Positions 54,271-63,355 of a DNA stretch of 64,000 bases are shown here, one piece after another. The translations under genes were made by a program, and so were the position numbers. Positions within the stretch are counted from its first letter, which is position 1. Each line of letters begins with the position of its first letter. Source of the DNA: an uncultured Shewanella sp. GTDB taxonomy: Bacteria > Pseudomonadota > Gammaproteobacteria > Enterobacterales > Shewanellaceae. The DNA lies in the NCBI RefSeq assembly GCF_947501665.1, contig NZ_CANMWS010000028.1, positions 1-64,000 of the forward strand. The letters are read 5' to 3'. The notes below the pieces were generated by a model, which was given only the letters and a program-made list of their open reading frames with translations, was not told the origin of the DNA and did not search any database.

Positions 54271-54292
54271 AAGGAGACGCTAACGTCTCCTT
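54271..54292 (-). terminator. Terminator after pnp
   Basis: Perfect 9-bp stem AAGGAGACG / CGTCTCCTT with a 4-base loop; on the minus strand it is followed by a run of Ts. It separates pnp from nlpI. Confidence 0.9.
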
Positions 54293-54313
54293 ATCATTCA
54301 CACTACGAATTGA

Positions 54314-56416
54314 TTACTCTGCAGGTGCTTCTGCTTTTGGCTGTGCTTCTTTCATTGACAATCTCACACGGCCTTGACGATCGACTTCCATCACTTTCAC
54401 GTCAACTTCTTGGCCCACTTCAAGGTAATCAGACACGTTAGCCACACGCTCTTCTGCAATTTGAGAGATATGCACTAGGCCATCTTTACCTGGAAGAATG
54501 GTCACGAATGCACCGAAATCAACGATACGAACCACTTTACCTTTATAAACTGTACCAACTTCTACTTCAGCGGTGATCTCTTCAATACGACGAATTGCTT
54601 CTTTAGTCGCTTCAGCACTTGAAGAGGCTATCTTCACAGTACCATCGTCTTCTAATTCAATGGTCGTTCCTGTTTCTTCCGTTAATGCACGGATGGTTGC
54701 GCCACCTTTACCAATCACATCACGAATTTTTTCAGGGTTGATTTTGAAACTAGTAATACGCGGTGCATGATCTGAAATATCAGTACGGTGCTCACCAATG
54801 GCTTGATCCATTACGTTAAGAATATGAACACGTGCGCCATAAGCTTGTTGTAATGCGATTTGCATAATGTCTTTAGTGATACCTTCAATCTTGATATCCA
54901 TTTGCAATGCCGTAATACCATCACGGGTACCCGCCACTTTAAAGTCCATATCTCCTAAGTGATCTTCATCACCTAAAATATCAGAAAGAACAACAAAGTC
55001 ATCGCCTTCTTTCACTAGTCCCATTGCGATACCGGCAACGGATGCTTTAATGGGCACACCCGCATCCATCAATGCTAATGACGTACCACACACAGATGCC
55101 ATTGAACTTGATCCATTTGATTCAGTGATTTCAGATACAACACGCACACTGTATGGAAATTCTTCAGCAGACGGCATAACCGCATTCATGCCACGCCAAG
55201 CCAACTTACCGTGACCAATTTCACGACGCTTTGGCGAACCTACCATTCCCGTTTCACCAACAGAATAAGGCGGGAAGTTATAATGCAACATAAAGCGGTT
55301 AGTATACTCACCCATGATACTGTCTATTTTTTGAGCGTCACGTTCTGTACCTAATGTACAAGTCACAAGTGCTTGTGTTTCACCGCGTGTAAACAATGAG
55401 CTACCATGGGTACGAGGCAATACGCCCGCCATCACACTTAGAGCACGGACCATATCAGGCTCACGCCCATCAATACGAGGATTACCAGCAATAATGCGGC
55501 TACGTACGACTTTTTTCTCTAAACTACCTAATAGCTTATCCGCTTCACGCAGATCCGTCTCTGGATTTTCTTCGACCAATTTTGCAATAGTCGCTTGTTT
55601 TAGCGCACTCACAGCATCACGACGTTCATGCTTAGCCGTAATTTGATAAGCAGCCGTTAATTCAGCTTCAGCAAGTGTTTTTATTTTTGACACTAAATCT
55701 TGATCTTCACTTGGAGCAGTCCACTCCCAAGTCGGCTTGCTTGCTTCAGCTTTCAGCTCGCTGATGGCATTAATCACTACTTGTTGTTGATCGTGTCCAT
55801 ACACTACACCGCCTAACATGACTTCTTCAGGTAGCGATGCCGCTTCAGATTCAACCATCAGTACCGCGCCTTCAGTACCTGCTACAACTAAATCTAAATC
55901 ACTGTCAGTTAATTGGCCGATATCTGGATTTAATACATACTCGCCATTGATATAACCGACACGTGCCACACCTAAGGGGCCGTTAAAAGGAATACCAGAG
56001 ATCGATAACGCAGCAGAGGTACCAATCATTGAAATGATATCTGGATTGATTTCAGGATCAACTGAAACAACAGTAATCACCACTTGGACTTCATTCTTAA
56101 AACCATTAGGGAATAATGGTCGAATAGGACGGTCAATCAAACGTGCAATTAATGTTTCGTTTTCAGAAGGACGCCCTTCACGCTTAAAGAAACCACCAGG
56201 GATTTTACCAGCAGCATACGTCCTTTCCTGGTAATTAACGGTTAAAGGGAAAAAGTCACGTCCTGGCTCTTCAGCTTTCTTCCCTACAACAGTAACCAAG
56301 ACAGTGGTATCGCCCATACTTGCTAAAACAGCGGCGTCCGCTTGACGTGCAATAACCCCAGTCTCTAAAGTGACTGTATGCTGACCATATTCAAAACTCT
56401 TTACGATTGGATTCAC
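54314..56416 (-). CDS. pnp: Polyribonucleotide nucleotidyltransferase (PNPase)
   Basis: Predicted 700 residues. A phosphorolytic 3'-5' exoribonuclease and degradosome partner. Two RNase PH domains, then KH (VIGKGGATIRALTEETGTTI) and S1 (VGTVYKGKVVRIVDFGAFV). GGFFKREGRPSENE is diagnostic. The GTG at 56416 is chosen because AAGGA lies nine bases upstream and the protein then begins MNPIVKSFEYG; the ATG at 56425 directly abuts that ribosome site and is unlikely. Separated from rpsO by a GGDEF/EAL gene. Confidence 0.96.
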   Translation of the reverse strand: MNPIVKSFEYGQHTVTLETGVIARQADAAVLASMGDTTVLVTVVGKKAEEPGRDFFPLTVNYQERTYAAGKIPGGFFKREGRPSENETLIARLIDRPIRPLFPNGFKNEVQVVITVVSVDPEINPDIISMIGTSAALSISGIPFNGPLGVARVGYINGEYVLNPDIGQLTDSDLDLVVAGTEGAVLMVESEAASLPEEVMLGGVVYGHDQQQVVINAISELKAEASKPTWEWTAPSEDQDLVSKIKTLAEAELTAAYQITAKHERRDAVSALKQATIAKLVEENPETDLREADKLLGSLEKKVVRSRIIAGNPRIDGREPDMVRALSVMAGVLPRTHGSSLFTRGETQALVTCTLGTERDAQKIDSIMGEYTNRFMLHYNFPPYSVGETGMVGSPKRREIGHGKLAWRGMNAVMPSAEEFPYSVRVVSEITESNGSSSMASVCGTSLALMDAGVPIKASVAGIAMGLVKEGDDFVVLSDILGDEDHLGDMDFKVAGTRDGITALQMDIKIEGITKDIMQIALQQAYGARVHILNVMDQAIGEHRTDISDHAPRITSFKINPEKIRDVIGKGGATIRALTEETGTTIELEDDGTVKIASSSAEATKEAIRRIEEITAEVEVGTVYKGKVVRIVDFGAFVTILPGKDGLVHISQIAEERVANVSDYLEVGQEVDVKVMEVDRQGRVRLSMKEAQPKAEAPAE

Positions 56417-56605
56417 GTGAACCATTCCTTAAATTTAATTACCTTAATTACGCGCGTTAGTATACTTCATTCTGACTGGATAGATAAAGAGCAGAGATTA
56501 AATGACAAAGGCATAACTTTTCTCTAAAGTGATAAATTGAACGCAAAAGGAAAAGCTATTTATGAATAATCTGTCGATTTAGCGATGCATAAAAGGATCT
56601 CAAAG

Positions 56606-58627
56606 ATGAAACGTCAGTTCAAATCGCTAACATGGAAACAAACCATGCTGGTTGTAACAACCGCATTATTTTTCGCTATTGCTATATTTTTAATAGAAAT
56701 TATCTTTGTTGCCGTCGATGCGAGACGTTCACTAACCCAAGAACAAAGTGAGTTGCTGAACTCAATTGAAGAGCCAATTGCTAATGCTGTCTGGGTATTA
56801 GATGATGCTCTCGCCAAACAAATCATCAATGGCATTTTAAAAGTGCCTCATATCCAATCATCAAAAATTGAATTAGAAGATGGCGAATTATTTGTCTCAG
56901 CCAGCAATCCAACCGGAGAAAGTACCTTCTTTATTGGCCTAAGTGATAAATTATTCGGTGATTTAGCCGAGTTATCTCATCCCATATATCCTCCCAAATA
57001 TGTGCAACGTACCCATAAGGATTTCAGTATTGGTACCGTTTACTTCACCTTCGATATTCAAGAGCTCACCCATGACCTTTTTGTACAGTTACAACTCAGT
57101 TTATGGGCGACCTTAACTGGCGCATTACTGCTAACGCTAGTCCTGTCTCTCGTCTTTCACCGTTTTCTCACTAAACCAATCGCCCAAATAAGCGAATACA
57201 TAGACAAAATCGATCCTGAACGTCCAGATTATCACTTACTTGCTTCATCCACAGAACATGCTAATGACGAACTAGGTTTAGTCATTGCAAAATTAAATCA
57301 AATTCTCATTCAATTTGGACAAACACAAAATAAGCTCAAAAAAATGGCCACACGGGATCCACTCACTCGCCTTCCCAACCGTGTTCTCATGTTAGAAAAT
57401 ATTGATATCGCTATTCAACAATCAAAAACGGAACAAAAAAAATTCAGTCTGTTATTTATTGATTTAGACAGATTTAAAAATATCAATGACTCATTAGGTC
57501 ATGTTCTGGGTGATTTATTTTTAACGCGTATTGCCAAAAAATTACTCGAAGCAGTTGAAAACAGAGGTTGTGTTGCTCGAATTGGCGGAGATGAATTTGC
57601 TATTTTAGCCTTAAATGTACAGACCCCCGAGCAAGCCGCTGATTTTGTGAATGATATTATCACCCAGCTTAATCAACCATTACAACTGAATGAACACACG
57701 ATTCACCCCGCGGCTTCTATTGGGATCAGTATTTACCCCGATGATGGTCAGCACGGTGAAGAGTTGATCCGTCATGCTGATATTGCTATGTATACCGCCA
57801 AAGACACGGGTTCTAATCAGTGGGCTTTCTTTAAACCTAAAATGACCGAGCGCGCATCTTTACGACTTAAAACAGAAGGAGCCTTACATAAGGCCGTTAG
57901 CAATAATGAGTTCATACTTTACTTTCAACCCAAGTTTGATTTAACCACAACTAAAATTATTGGTTGTGAAGCGCTGATCCGCTGGAAAAAAAATGACCGC
58001 GTTATCATGCCAACCTCTTTTATTCAAGTCGCAGAAGAAACGGGGATCATTATCCCCATTGGCCGTTGGGTCATTGAAGAGACTTGTCGGATCATTAAAT
58101 ACTGGCAGCAAACTTACCACTGCTCGATTCCTATGGCTGTGAATGTTTCTACTCAACAGTTTGAAGATGATAACTTATTAAATGACATTAAAACTATTGT
58201 TCAACATTACCAAATAGAGCCTCGTTTATTAGAAATTGAAGTAACCGAAACCTCATTAATGAATGATATTGATGTGGCCATTTATAAGTTACAGCAACTC
58301 AAAAAAGCAGGCTTTAGTATTGCACTCGATGATTTTGGTACAGGCTATTCTTCACTGGCGTACTTACGTCACCTTCCGATTTCTACCCTTAAAATTGATC
58401 GAGAGTTTGTCACCGACTTGCCAAAAGAGAACGCTCTGGCTTCCACCATTTTGATGCTTGGCAGAGAACTCAATTTACATATTATTGCAGAAGGGATAGA
58501 AAATAATGATCAATTTCAATGGCTAAAAGAAAATGGTTGTCACACTGGACAAGGTTATTATTTTAATCAACCTTTATCCCAAGAAGAATTTGAAGTGATA
58601 TACATCAAAGAAGGGGCAATTCGATAG
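56606..58627 (+). CDS. Membrane GGDEF/EAL cyclic-di-GMP enzyme
   Basis: About 673 residues. An N-terminal helix (TMLVVTTALFFAIAIFLIEI), a periplasmic sensor of about 120 residues, a second helix (LWATLTGALLLTLVLSLVF) and a HAMP-like linker precede the output domains. GGDEF is intact (RIGGDEFAIL, near 327), so cyclic-di-GMP synthesis is possible. EAL is also intact (GCEALIRW near 453, EVTETSLMND, ALDDFGTGYSSLAYL, KIDREFV), so hydrolysis is possible too. The ATG at 56606 is supported by AAGGA; one at 56585 is the alternative. It is divergent from pnp and convergent with rpsO. Confidence 0.94.
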   Translation: MKRQFKSLTWKQTMLVVTTALFFAIAIFLIEIIFVAVDARRSLTQEQSELLNSIEEPIANAVWVLDDALAKQIINGILKVPHIQSSKIELEDGELFVSASNPTGESTFFIGLSDKLFGDLAELSHPIYPPKYVQRTHKDFSIGTVYFTFDIQELTHDLFVQLQLSLWATLTGALLLTLVLSLVFHRFLTKPIAQISEYIDKIDPERPDYHLLASSTEHANDELGLVIAKLNQILIQFGQTQNKLKKMATRDPLTRLPNRVLMLENIDIAIQQSKTEQKKFSLLFIDLDRFKNINDSLGHVLGDLFLTRIAKKLLEAVENRGCVARIGGDEFAILALNVQTPEQAADFVNDIITQLNQPLQLNEHTIHPAASIGISIYPDDGQHGEELIRHADIAMYTAKDTGSNQWAFFKPKMTERASLRLKTEGALHKAVSNNEFILYFQPKFDLTTTKIIGCEALIRWKKNDRVIMPTSFIQVAEETGIIIPIGRWVIEETCRIIKYWQQTYHCSIPMAVNVSTQQFEDDNLLNDIKTIVQHYQIEPRLLEIEVTETSLMNDIDVAIYKLQQLKKAGFSIALDDFGTGYSSLAYLRHLPISTLKIDREFVTDLPKENALASTILMLGRELNLHIIAEGIENNDQFQWLKENGCHTGQGYYFNQPLSQEEFEVIYIKEGAIR

Positions 58628-58652
58628 CACCAGTTCCAACACACAGATACAA

Positions 58653-58677
58653 AAAAAGGAAGCTAAGCTTCCTTTTT
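58653..58677. terminator. Shared terminator of GGDEF/EAL gene and rpsO
   Basis: 11-bp stem AAAAAGGAAGC / GCTTCCTTTTT with a 3-base loop. A and T tracts on the arms let it serve both the plus-strand GGDEF/EAL gene and the minus-strand rpsO. Confidence 0.92.
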
Positions 58678-58696
58678 CTTTGATCTAACATCGAAA

Positions 58697-58966
58697 TTAA
58701 CGACGTAGACCTAACTTCTTGATCAATTCTTGATAACGTACTACTTCAGTACGCTTTAAGTATGCTAGAAGCTTACGACGGGTATTAACCATGCGTAATA
58801 AACCACGACGTGAGTGATGATCATGGATGTGCTCTTTGAAGTGACCTTGTAGGTGGTTGATTTGTGCAGTTAACAAAGCAACTTGAACTTCAGTAGAACC
58901 TGTGTCATTTTCGCCACGACCAAATTCAGCTAGGATTTTAGCTTTCGCTTCAACACTTAGTGACAT
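58697..58966 (-). CDS. rpsO: 30S ribosomal protein S15
   Basis: Exactly 89 residues, the standard length. Binds 16S rRNA early in small-subunit assembly. GENDTGSTEVQVALLTAQIN, HHSRRGLLRMVNTRRKLLAYL and the end YQELIKKLGLRR are characteristic. The ATG at 58966 has GGAG six bases upstream. E. coli rpsO binds its own mRNA, but I did not identify that structure here. Confidence 0.98.
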   Translation of the reverse strand: MSLSVEAKAKILAEFGRGENDTGSTEVQVALLTAQINHLQGHFKEHIHDHHSRRGLLRMVNTRRKLLAYLKRTEVVRYQELIKKLGLRR

Positions 58967-59110
58967 TTCTATCTCCAAAATAATATTCAAAAGGCTTTAG
59001 CCGATCACTAACTCAGCTAAAGCAGGCGCGTTATTTTAGCCATTTACCATTAAATACGCAACCTAATACATCATTAAAATCGCAATAATGTGCTTATCTT
59101 CAAGCAAACA

Positions 59111-60049
59111 TCAGTCGTGATGGACAACTAAGCGCTTAGGCGCTAATAGGCCATCGTTATTCATGCAACCAATACCGACAAATTGCTTTTCATCACCAAT
59201 CGTAATGCGAACTAACGCGTCAGCGACTAAATTTGCCGCTTGTACTGCTTGCCCTTGCATCAGATAAGCCGCACTCGCTTCAGGTAAATTAACTTCAGGC
59301 AAACTGCTTACAGCGGTATCCATTGGCAACAATAAAGGATCCAATAAAGTGCTGGATTTCACCTCTTGCTCATCAGCTTGAGACACTAATGCTTCGAGCT
59401 CTGCCAAAGACACCATACTATCAGCAGGATAACCCGCCACTTGCGTTCGACGAAGCATGATAACATGCGCGCCACAACCTAACATTTCACCTAAATCATC
59501 CGTAATCGTACGAATATAAGTGCCCTTAGAGCAGTGAATATCAAGTGTTAACTCATCGCCTTCAAGAGAGACAAAATTAAGTTCAAATACTGTGATTGGA
59601 CGGGCTGTTCTTGGTACTTCAATGCCTTCACGAGCATATTTATACAGTGGCTGGCCTTGATATTTAAGCGCTGAATACATAGAAGGAAATTGCATAGTTT
59701 CTCCTCTAAAGTGCTCCAGTGCATCATCTAATTGTGCTTGAGTAAACGCAACCTCTCGCGTTTGAACCACTTCACCATCAGAGTCACTTGTATCCGTTCG
59801 TTGACCTAATTTCGCCGTAACAAGGTAACGTTTATCTGCATCTAATAAATGTTGTGAAAACTTAGTCGCTTCCCCTAAGCAAATGGGAAGCATGCCGGTG
59901 GCCAAAGGATCCAGTGCGCCAGTATGACCTGCTTTGGCTGCACCAAATAATCGCTTCACTCTTTGCAATGCAAAGTTAGAGCTCATACCGGTATCTTTAT
60001 CTAACAGCAACACACCATCAATAAAGCGGCCACGAGAACGACGCGCCAT
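59111..60049 (-). CDS. truB: tRNA pseudouridine(55) synthase
   Basis: 312 residues. Makes pseudouridine 55 in the tRNA T-loop. GVLLLDKDTGMSSNFALQRV, AGHTGALDPLATGMLPICLG (catalytic Asp), and CSKGTYIRTITDDLGE are TruB signatures; a C-terminal PUA-like part follows. The start codon shares one base with the rbfA stop (TAATG), so the two are translationally coupled. Confidence 0.97.
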   Translation of the reverse strand: MARRSRGRFIDGVLLLDKDTGMSSNFALQRVKRLFGAAKAGHTGALDPLATGMLPICLGEATKFSQHLLDADKRYLVTAKLGQRTDTSDSDGEVVQTREVAFTQAQLDDALEHFRGETMQFPSMYSALKYQGQPLYKYAREGIEVPRTARPITVFELNFVSLEGDELTLDIHCSKGTYIRTITDDLGEMLGCGAHVIMLRRTQVAGYPADSMVSLAELEALVSQADEQEVKSSTLLDPLLLPMDTAVSSLPEVNLPEASAAYLMQGQAVQAANLVADALVRITIGDEKQFVGIGCMNNDGLLAPKRLVVHHD

Positions 60050-60462
60050 TATTCGTCACCCTCACCTTTATGTGATTCTGAGTCAGTTTGTTTTTGCTGC
60101 TTTGCTTCGTCATCACTGATCACGCGGCTGACGAGATTAGACATACGCATACCTTCAACCAGTGAGGCATCATAAATAAATCTCAGTTCAGGCATGACCC
60201 TAAGCTTCATTCGCCCTGCAACAAGTGAGCGTACATAACCTGCAGCAGTCTCTAATGCTGCTAGTTTATCTTGCACTCTCTTTTCATCTTCATCAAAGAA
60301 AGTGACATACACTTTTGCGTAGCTTAAGTCTCGCGACACATCTACATCATTCACTGTAACCATACCAATACGGGGATCTTTCATATCCCGTTGTAGTACT
60401 TGGGCTAATTCTTGCTGTAGTTGCTGTGCAATTCGACGGGTACGACTGAATTCTCTTGCCAT
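60049..60462 (-). CDS. rbfA: Ribosome-binding factor A
   Basis: Predicted 137 residues. A KH-fold factor for late 30S maturation and cold adaptation. FSRTRRIAQQLQQELAQVL, RDMKDPRIGMVTVNDVDVSRD and MRVMPELRF-like LRVMPELRFIYDASLVEG are diagnostic. The ATG at 60462 (start MAREFSRTRR) is used; a longer frame to 60516 would run through the large hairpin. Upstream lie two strong stem-loops that separate it from infB. Confidence 0.96.
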   Translation of the reverse strand: MAREFSRTRRIAQQLQQELAQVLQRDMKDPRIGMVTVNDVDVSRDLSYAKVYVTFFDEDEKRVQDKLAALETAAGYVRSLVAGRMKLRVMPELRFIYDASLVEGMRMSNLVSRVISDDEAKQQKQTDSESHKGEGDE

Positions 60463-60481
60463 AATATTTTCGCCATAAATA

Positions 60482-60529
60482 ATACCAATCCGCTTTGAAA
60501 GGTGAATACCTCTCAAAGCGGATTGGTAT
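60482..60529. repeat. 17-bp perfect inverted repeat between infB and rbfA
   Basis: ATACCAATCCGCTTTGA at 60482-60498 is fully complementary to 60513-60529, with a 14-base loop. There is no T run. It lies directly after the infB terminator-like hairpin and 20 bases before rbfA. The perfect arms look like a dispersed palindromic repeat or a processing site. Confidence 0.75.
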
Positions 60530-60530
60530 A

Positions 60531-60557
60531 AAGAAGGCGGCTAATGCCGCCCTTCTT
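60531..60557 (-). terminator. Terminator-like hairpin after infB
   Basis: Arms AAGAAGGCGGC and GCCGCCCTTCTT (one bulged C) around a 4-base loop, 13 bases past the infB stop, followed by TTTATA on the minus strand. It could end or attenuate the nusA-infB transcript before rbfA. Confidence 0.7.
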
Positions 60558-60569
60558 TCAAGATTAATC

Positions 60570-63329
60570 TTATAAAGTACGTGCTATCTCAACCGTTTCG
60601 AACACTTCAATTTGATCGCCAACTTTGACGTCATTGTAGTTCTTAACACCGATACCACATTCCATTCCGTTACGGACTTCATTCACATCGTCTTTAAAAC
60701 GACGTAATGATTCAAGCTCGCCTTCGTAGATAACAACATTATCACGTAGAACACGAATAGGCGCGCTGCGCTTAATCAGACCTTCGGTCACCATACAACC
60801 TGCGATGGCACCAATCTTAGGTGATTTAAAGACATCACGTACTTCAGCAAGGCCAATAATTTCTTGCTTAAATTCAGGGGACAACATGCCGCCCATGGCC
60901 GATCTGACTTCGTCAATTAAGCTATAAATCACGCTGTAATAACGTAGATCAACACTTTCACTATCAACCACTTTACGTGCTTGTGCATCTGCACGAACGT
61001 TAAAGCCAACCATAATGGCATTGGAAGCCGCTGCTAATGTTGCATCCGTTTCAGTCAGTCCACCGACGCCACGAGCAATAATATTCACTTTGACTTCGTC
61101 AGTAGATAGTTTGTTCAATGAATCAGCAATAGCTTCAAGTGAACCTTGAACATCAGCTTTAAGGACAAGATTTAACTCTTGGACTTCGCCTTCAACCATG
61201 TTTGCAAACATGTTTTCAAGTTTCGATTTTTGTTGACGAGCCAATTTCACGTCGCGGAATTTACCTTGACGATAAAGTGCCACTTCACGCGCTTTACGCT
61301 CATCACGTACAACCGTTGCTTCATCACCGGCTGAAGGCACACCTGACAAGCCTAAAATCTCAACAGGAATTGAAGGGCCAGCTGTTTTAATGGCACGACC
61401 ATTTTCATCACGCATCGCACGAACTTTACCGTACTCTAATCCACAAAGAACGATATCACCCTGGTTTAGCGTTCCTTCTTGTACTAGTACTGTAGCAACA
61501 GGGCCACGGCCTTTATCCAGTTTAGACTCAACAACCACACCCGCTGCCATGCCTTCTTTAACCGCAGTCAATTCCATCACTTCAGCTTGAAGTAGAATAC
61601 CTTCAAGTAGCTCATCAACGCCAGCGCCCGTCTTAGCAGAAACGTAGGCAAACATGTTGTCTCCGCCCCACTCTTCTGACATGACTTCGTGTTGTGCTAG
61701 TTCTGTTTTAACACGATCAATATCTGCAGCTTCTTTATCCATCTTGTTCACAGCAACAATTAACGGTACACCGCCCGCTTTTGCATGCTGAATCGCTTCG
61801 ATAGTTTGTGGCATCACACCATCATCTGCTGCAACCACTAAGATAACAATATCGGTGGCTTTTGCACCACGAGCACGCATCGCAGTAAACGCGGCGTGAC
61901 CTGGAGTATCAAGGAAAGTGATCATGCCATTATCAGTTTCAACGTGATACGCACCGATATGCTGGGTAATCCCACCCGCTTCACCAGAAGCCACTTTCGC
62001 ACGACGAATATAATCCAGTAATGATGTTTTACCATGATCGACGTGACCCATAATAGTCACAACTGGTGCACGCGTCTCAGCTTGAATATTACCATCACGA
62101 TCTGCCAACACTTGATGTTCTAACTCATTTTCACGAGTTAAGATCACTTTATGGCCCATTTCTTCAGCCACAAGTTGCGCCGTTTCTTGATCCAAGACTT
62201 GGTTAATGGTGACCATAGAGCCCATCTTCATCATTTGCTTGATGATTTCAGTAGCTTTAATCGACATTTTTGATGCAAGTTCTGATACAGAAACCGTTTC
62301 ACCAATGCTCACATCGGTTTTAACTGCAGCAACAGGTTTAGTAAACGCGTGATCCATTGACTCTGGCGCATTACGCATATTGTTACGCGAGTTACGTGAA
62401 TTACGTGAATTACGATCGCGACGATTGTCTTTTCCGCCACGCTTATTCTTACCACTAGGCTTGTTGCCACTATTGGCATTGTCGTTACTATTTGCAGCTG
62501 CATTAGACGCTGGTTTACGTGGACGACGGCCGCGTTTTTCAGCATTCATATCTGCTCGGTCTTCAGCTTCACGCGCTTCTGAAGAGGTCGTCACGTGATG
62601 ATCAGCACTTTGCTCTGATTCTTTACGCGCTTTTTCTTCTTCAGCCCAACGCTTTGCATTTTCTTCTGCAAGACGGCGTGCCTCTTCAGTAGCCTTTAAT
62701 GCTTTAGCTTCAGCTTCTGCTTTAGCCACTTCATCTTTCGCTGCTTGTAATCTATCTGCTTCTGCTTTTTCCGCTGTTTCTTCAGCACTTTGTTGTACTT
62801 GCACTGTATCCTGCTTAGCCGAGTTGACTTTTACTTCTTCTTTTTTAGCTTTAGCCTTCGCTGCCGCCGCTGCTTGTTCTTTTGCTGCTTTCTCAGCAGC
62901 TTTCGCTTCTGCCGCCTTTGCGTCTGCAGCAGCTTTTTCTTTTGCTTTTGCTTTTGCTTCTGCTTCTGCCGCCGCTTTCGCTTCTGCCGCTAATTTAGCT
63001 TCTTCTTCCGCTTTTGCCGCTGCTTCTTGTGCTTCATCGCGTTTCACAAAAGTGCGTTTCTTACGGACTTCAACTTTAACGTCTTTAGATTGCCCACCAC
63101 TGCCCGCAACGCTCAGTGTTGATACAGACTTACGTTGTAAAGTCATTTTAGTGGGGCTAGTATCACCGCCATGTTGCTTTTTCAGAAAATCAAGCAGCTG
63201 CTGTTTTTCCGCTTCAGACACAGTGTCTGTATGTACTTTGCTAATACCAGCCTGAGAAAACTGTTCGACAAGTCGATCAGTACTTTTCCCTACTTCTTTG
63301 GCTAGCTTCTCTACTGTCATATCTGCCAT
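60570..63329 (-). CDS. infB: Translation initiation factor IF-2
   Basis: Predicted 919 residues, the long gammaproteobacterial form. A GTPase that brings fMet-tRNA to the 30S subunit. An N-terminal IF2N domain (VEKLAKEVGKSTDRLVEQFS), then a highly charged Ala/Glu/Lys coiled region (about 100-260), an Asn/Arg-rich linker (about 290-320), a second IF2N and the GTPase: IMGHVDHGKTSLLDYI (G1), ITQHIGAY, FLDTPGHAAFTAMR (G3), VNKMDKE (G4). The C-terminal domains close it. The ATG at 63329 has GGGGAG seven bases upstream; internal start forms (IF2-beta) are possible. Confidence 0.97.
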   Translation of the reverse strand: MADMTVEKLAKEVGKSTDRLVEQFSQAGISKVHTDTVSEAEKQQLLDFLKKQHGGDTSPTKMTLQRKSVSTLSVAGSGGQSKDVKVEVRKKRTFVKRDEAQEAAAKAEEEAKLAAEAKAAAEAEAKAKAKEKAAADAKAAEAKAAEKAAKEQAAAAAKAKAKKEEVKVNSAKQDTVQVQQSAEETAEKAEADRLQAAKDEVAKAEAEAKALKATEEARRLAEENAKRWAEEEKARKESEQSADHHVTTSSEAREAEDRADMNAEKRGRRPRKPASNAAANSNDNANSGNKPSGKNKRGGKDNRRDRNSRNSRNSRNNMRNAPESMDHAFTKPVAAVKTDVSIGETVSVSELASKMSIKATEIIKQMMKMGSMVTINQVLDQETAQLVAEEMGHKVILTRENELEHQVLADRDGNIQAETRAPVVTIMGHVDHGKTSLLDYIRRAKVASGEAGGITQHIGAYHVETDNGMITFLDTPGHAAFTAMRARGAKATDIVILVVAADDGVMPQTIEAIQHAKAGGVPLIVAVNKMDKEAADIDRVKTELAQHEVMSEEWGGDNMFAYVSAKTGAGVDELLEGILLQAEVMELTAVKEGMAAGVVVESKLDKGRGPVATVLVQEGTLNQGDIVLCGLEYGKVRAMRDENGRAIKTAGPSIPVEILGLSGVPSAGDEATVVRDERKAREVALYRQGKFRDVKLARQQKSKLENMFANMVEGEVQELNLVLKADVQGSLEAIADSLNKLSTDEVKVNIIARGVGGLTETDATLAAASNAIMVGFNVRADAQARKVVDSESVDLRYYSVIYSLIDEVRSAMGGMLSPEFKQEIIGLAEVRDVFKSPKIGAIAGCMVTEGLIKRSAPIRVLRDNVVIYEGELESLRRFKDDVNEVRNGMECGIGVKNYNDVKVGDQIEVFETVEIARTL

Positions 63330-63355
63330 CTGTAAACTCCCCTCTGTTGATCGAC

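Noticed and set aside
62790..63255. Long plus-strand frames rich in Ser/Phe or Ala opposite infB
   Set aside because: Artefact of the Ala/Glu/Lys-rich coding repeat of infB read backwards.
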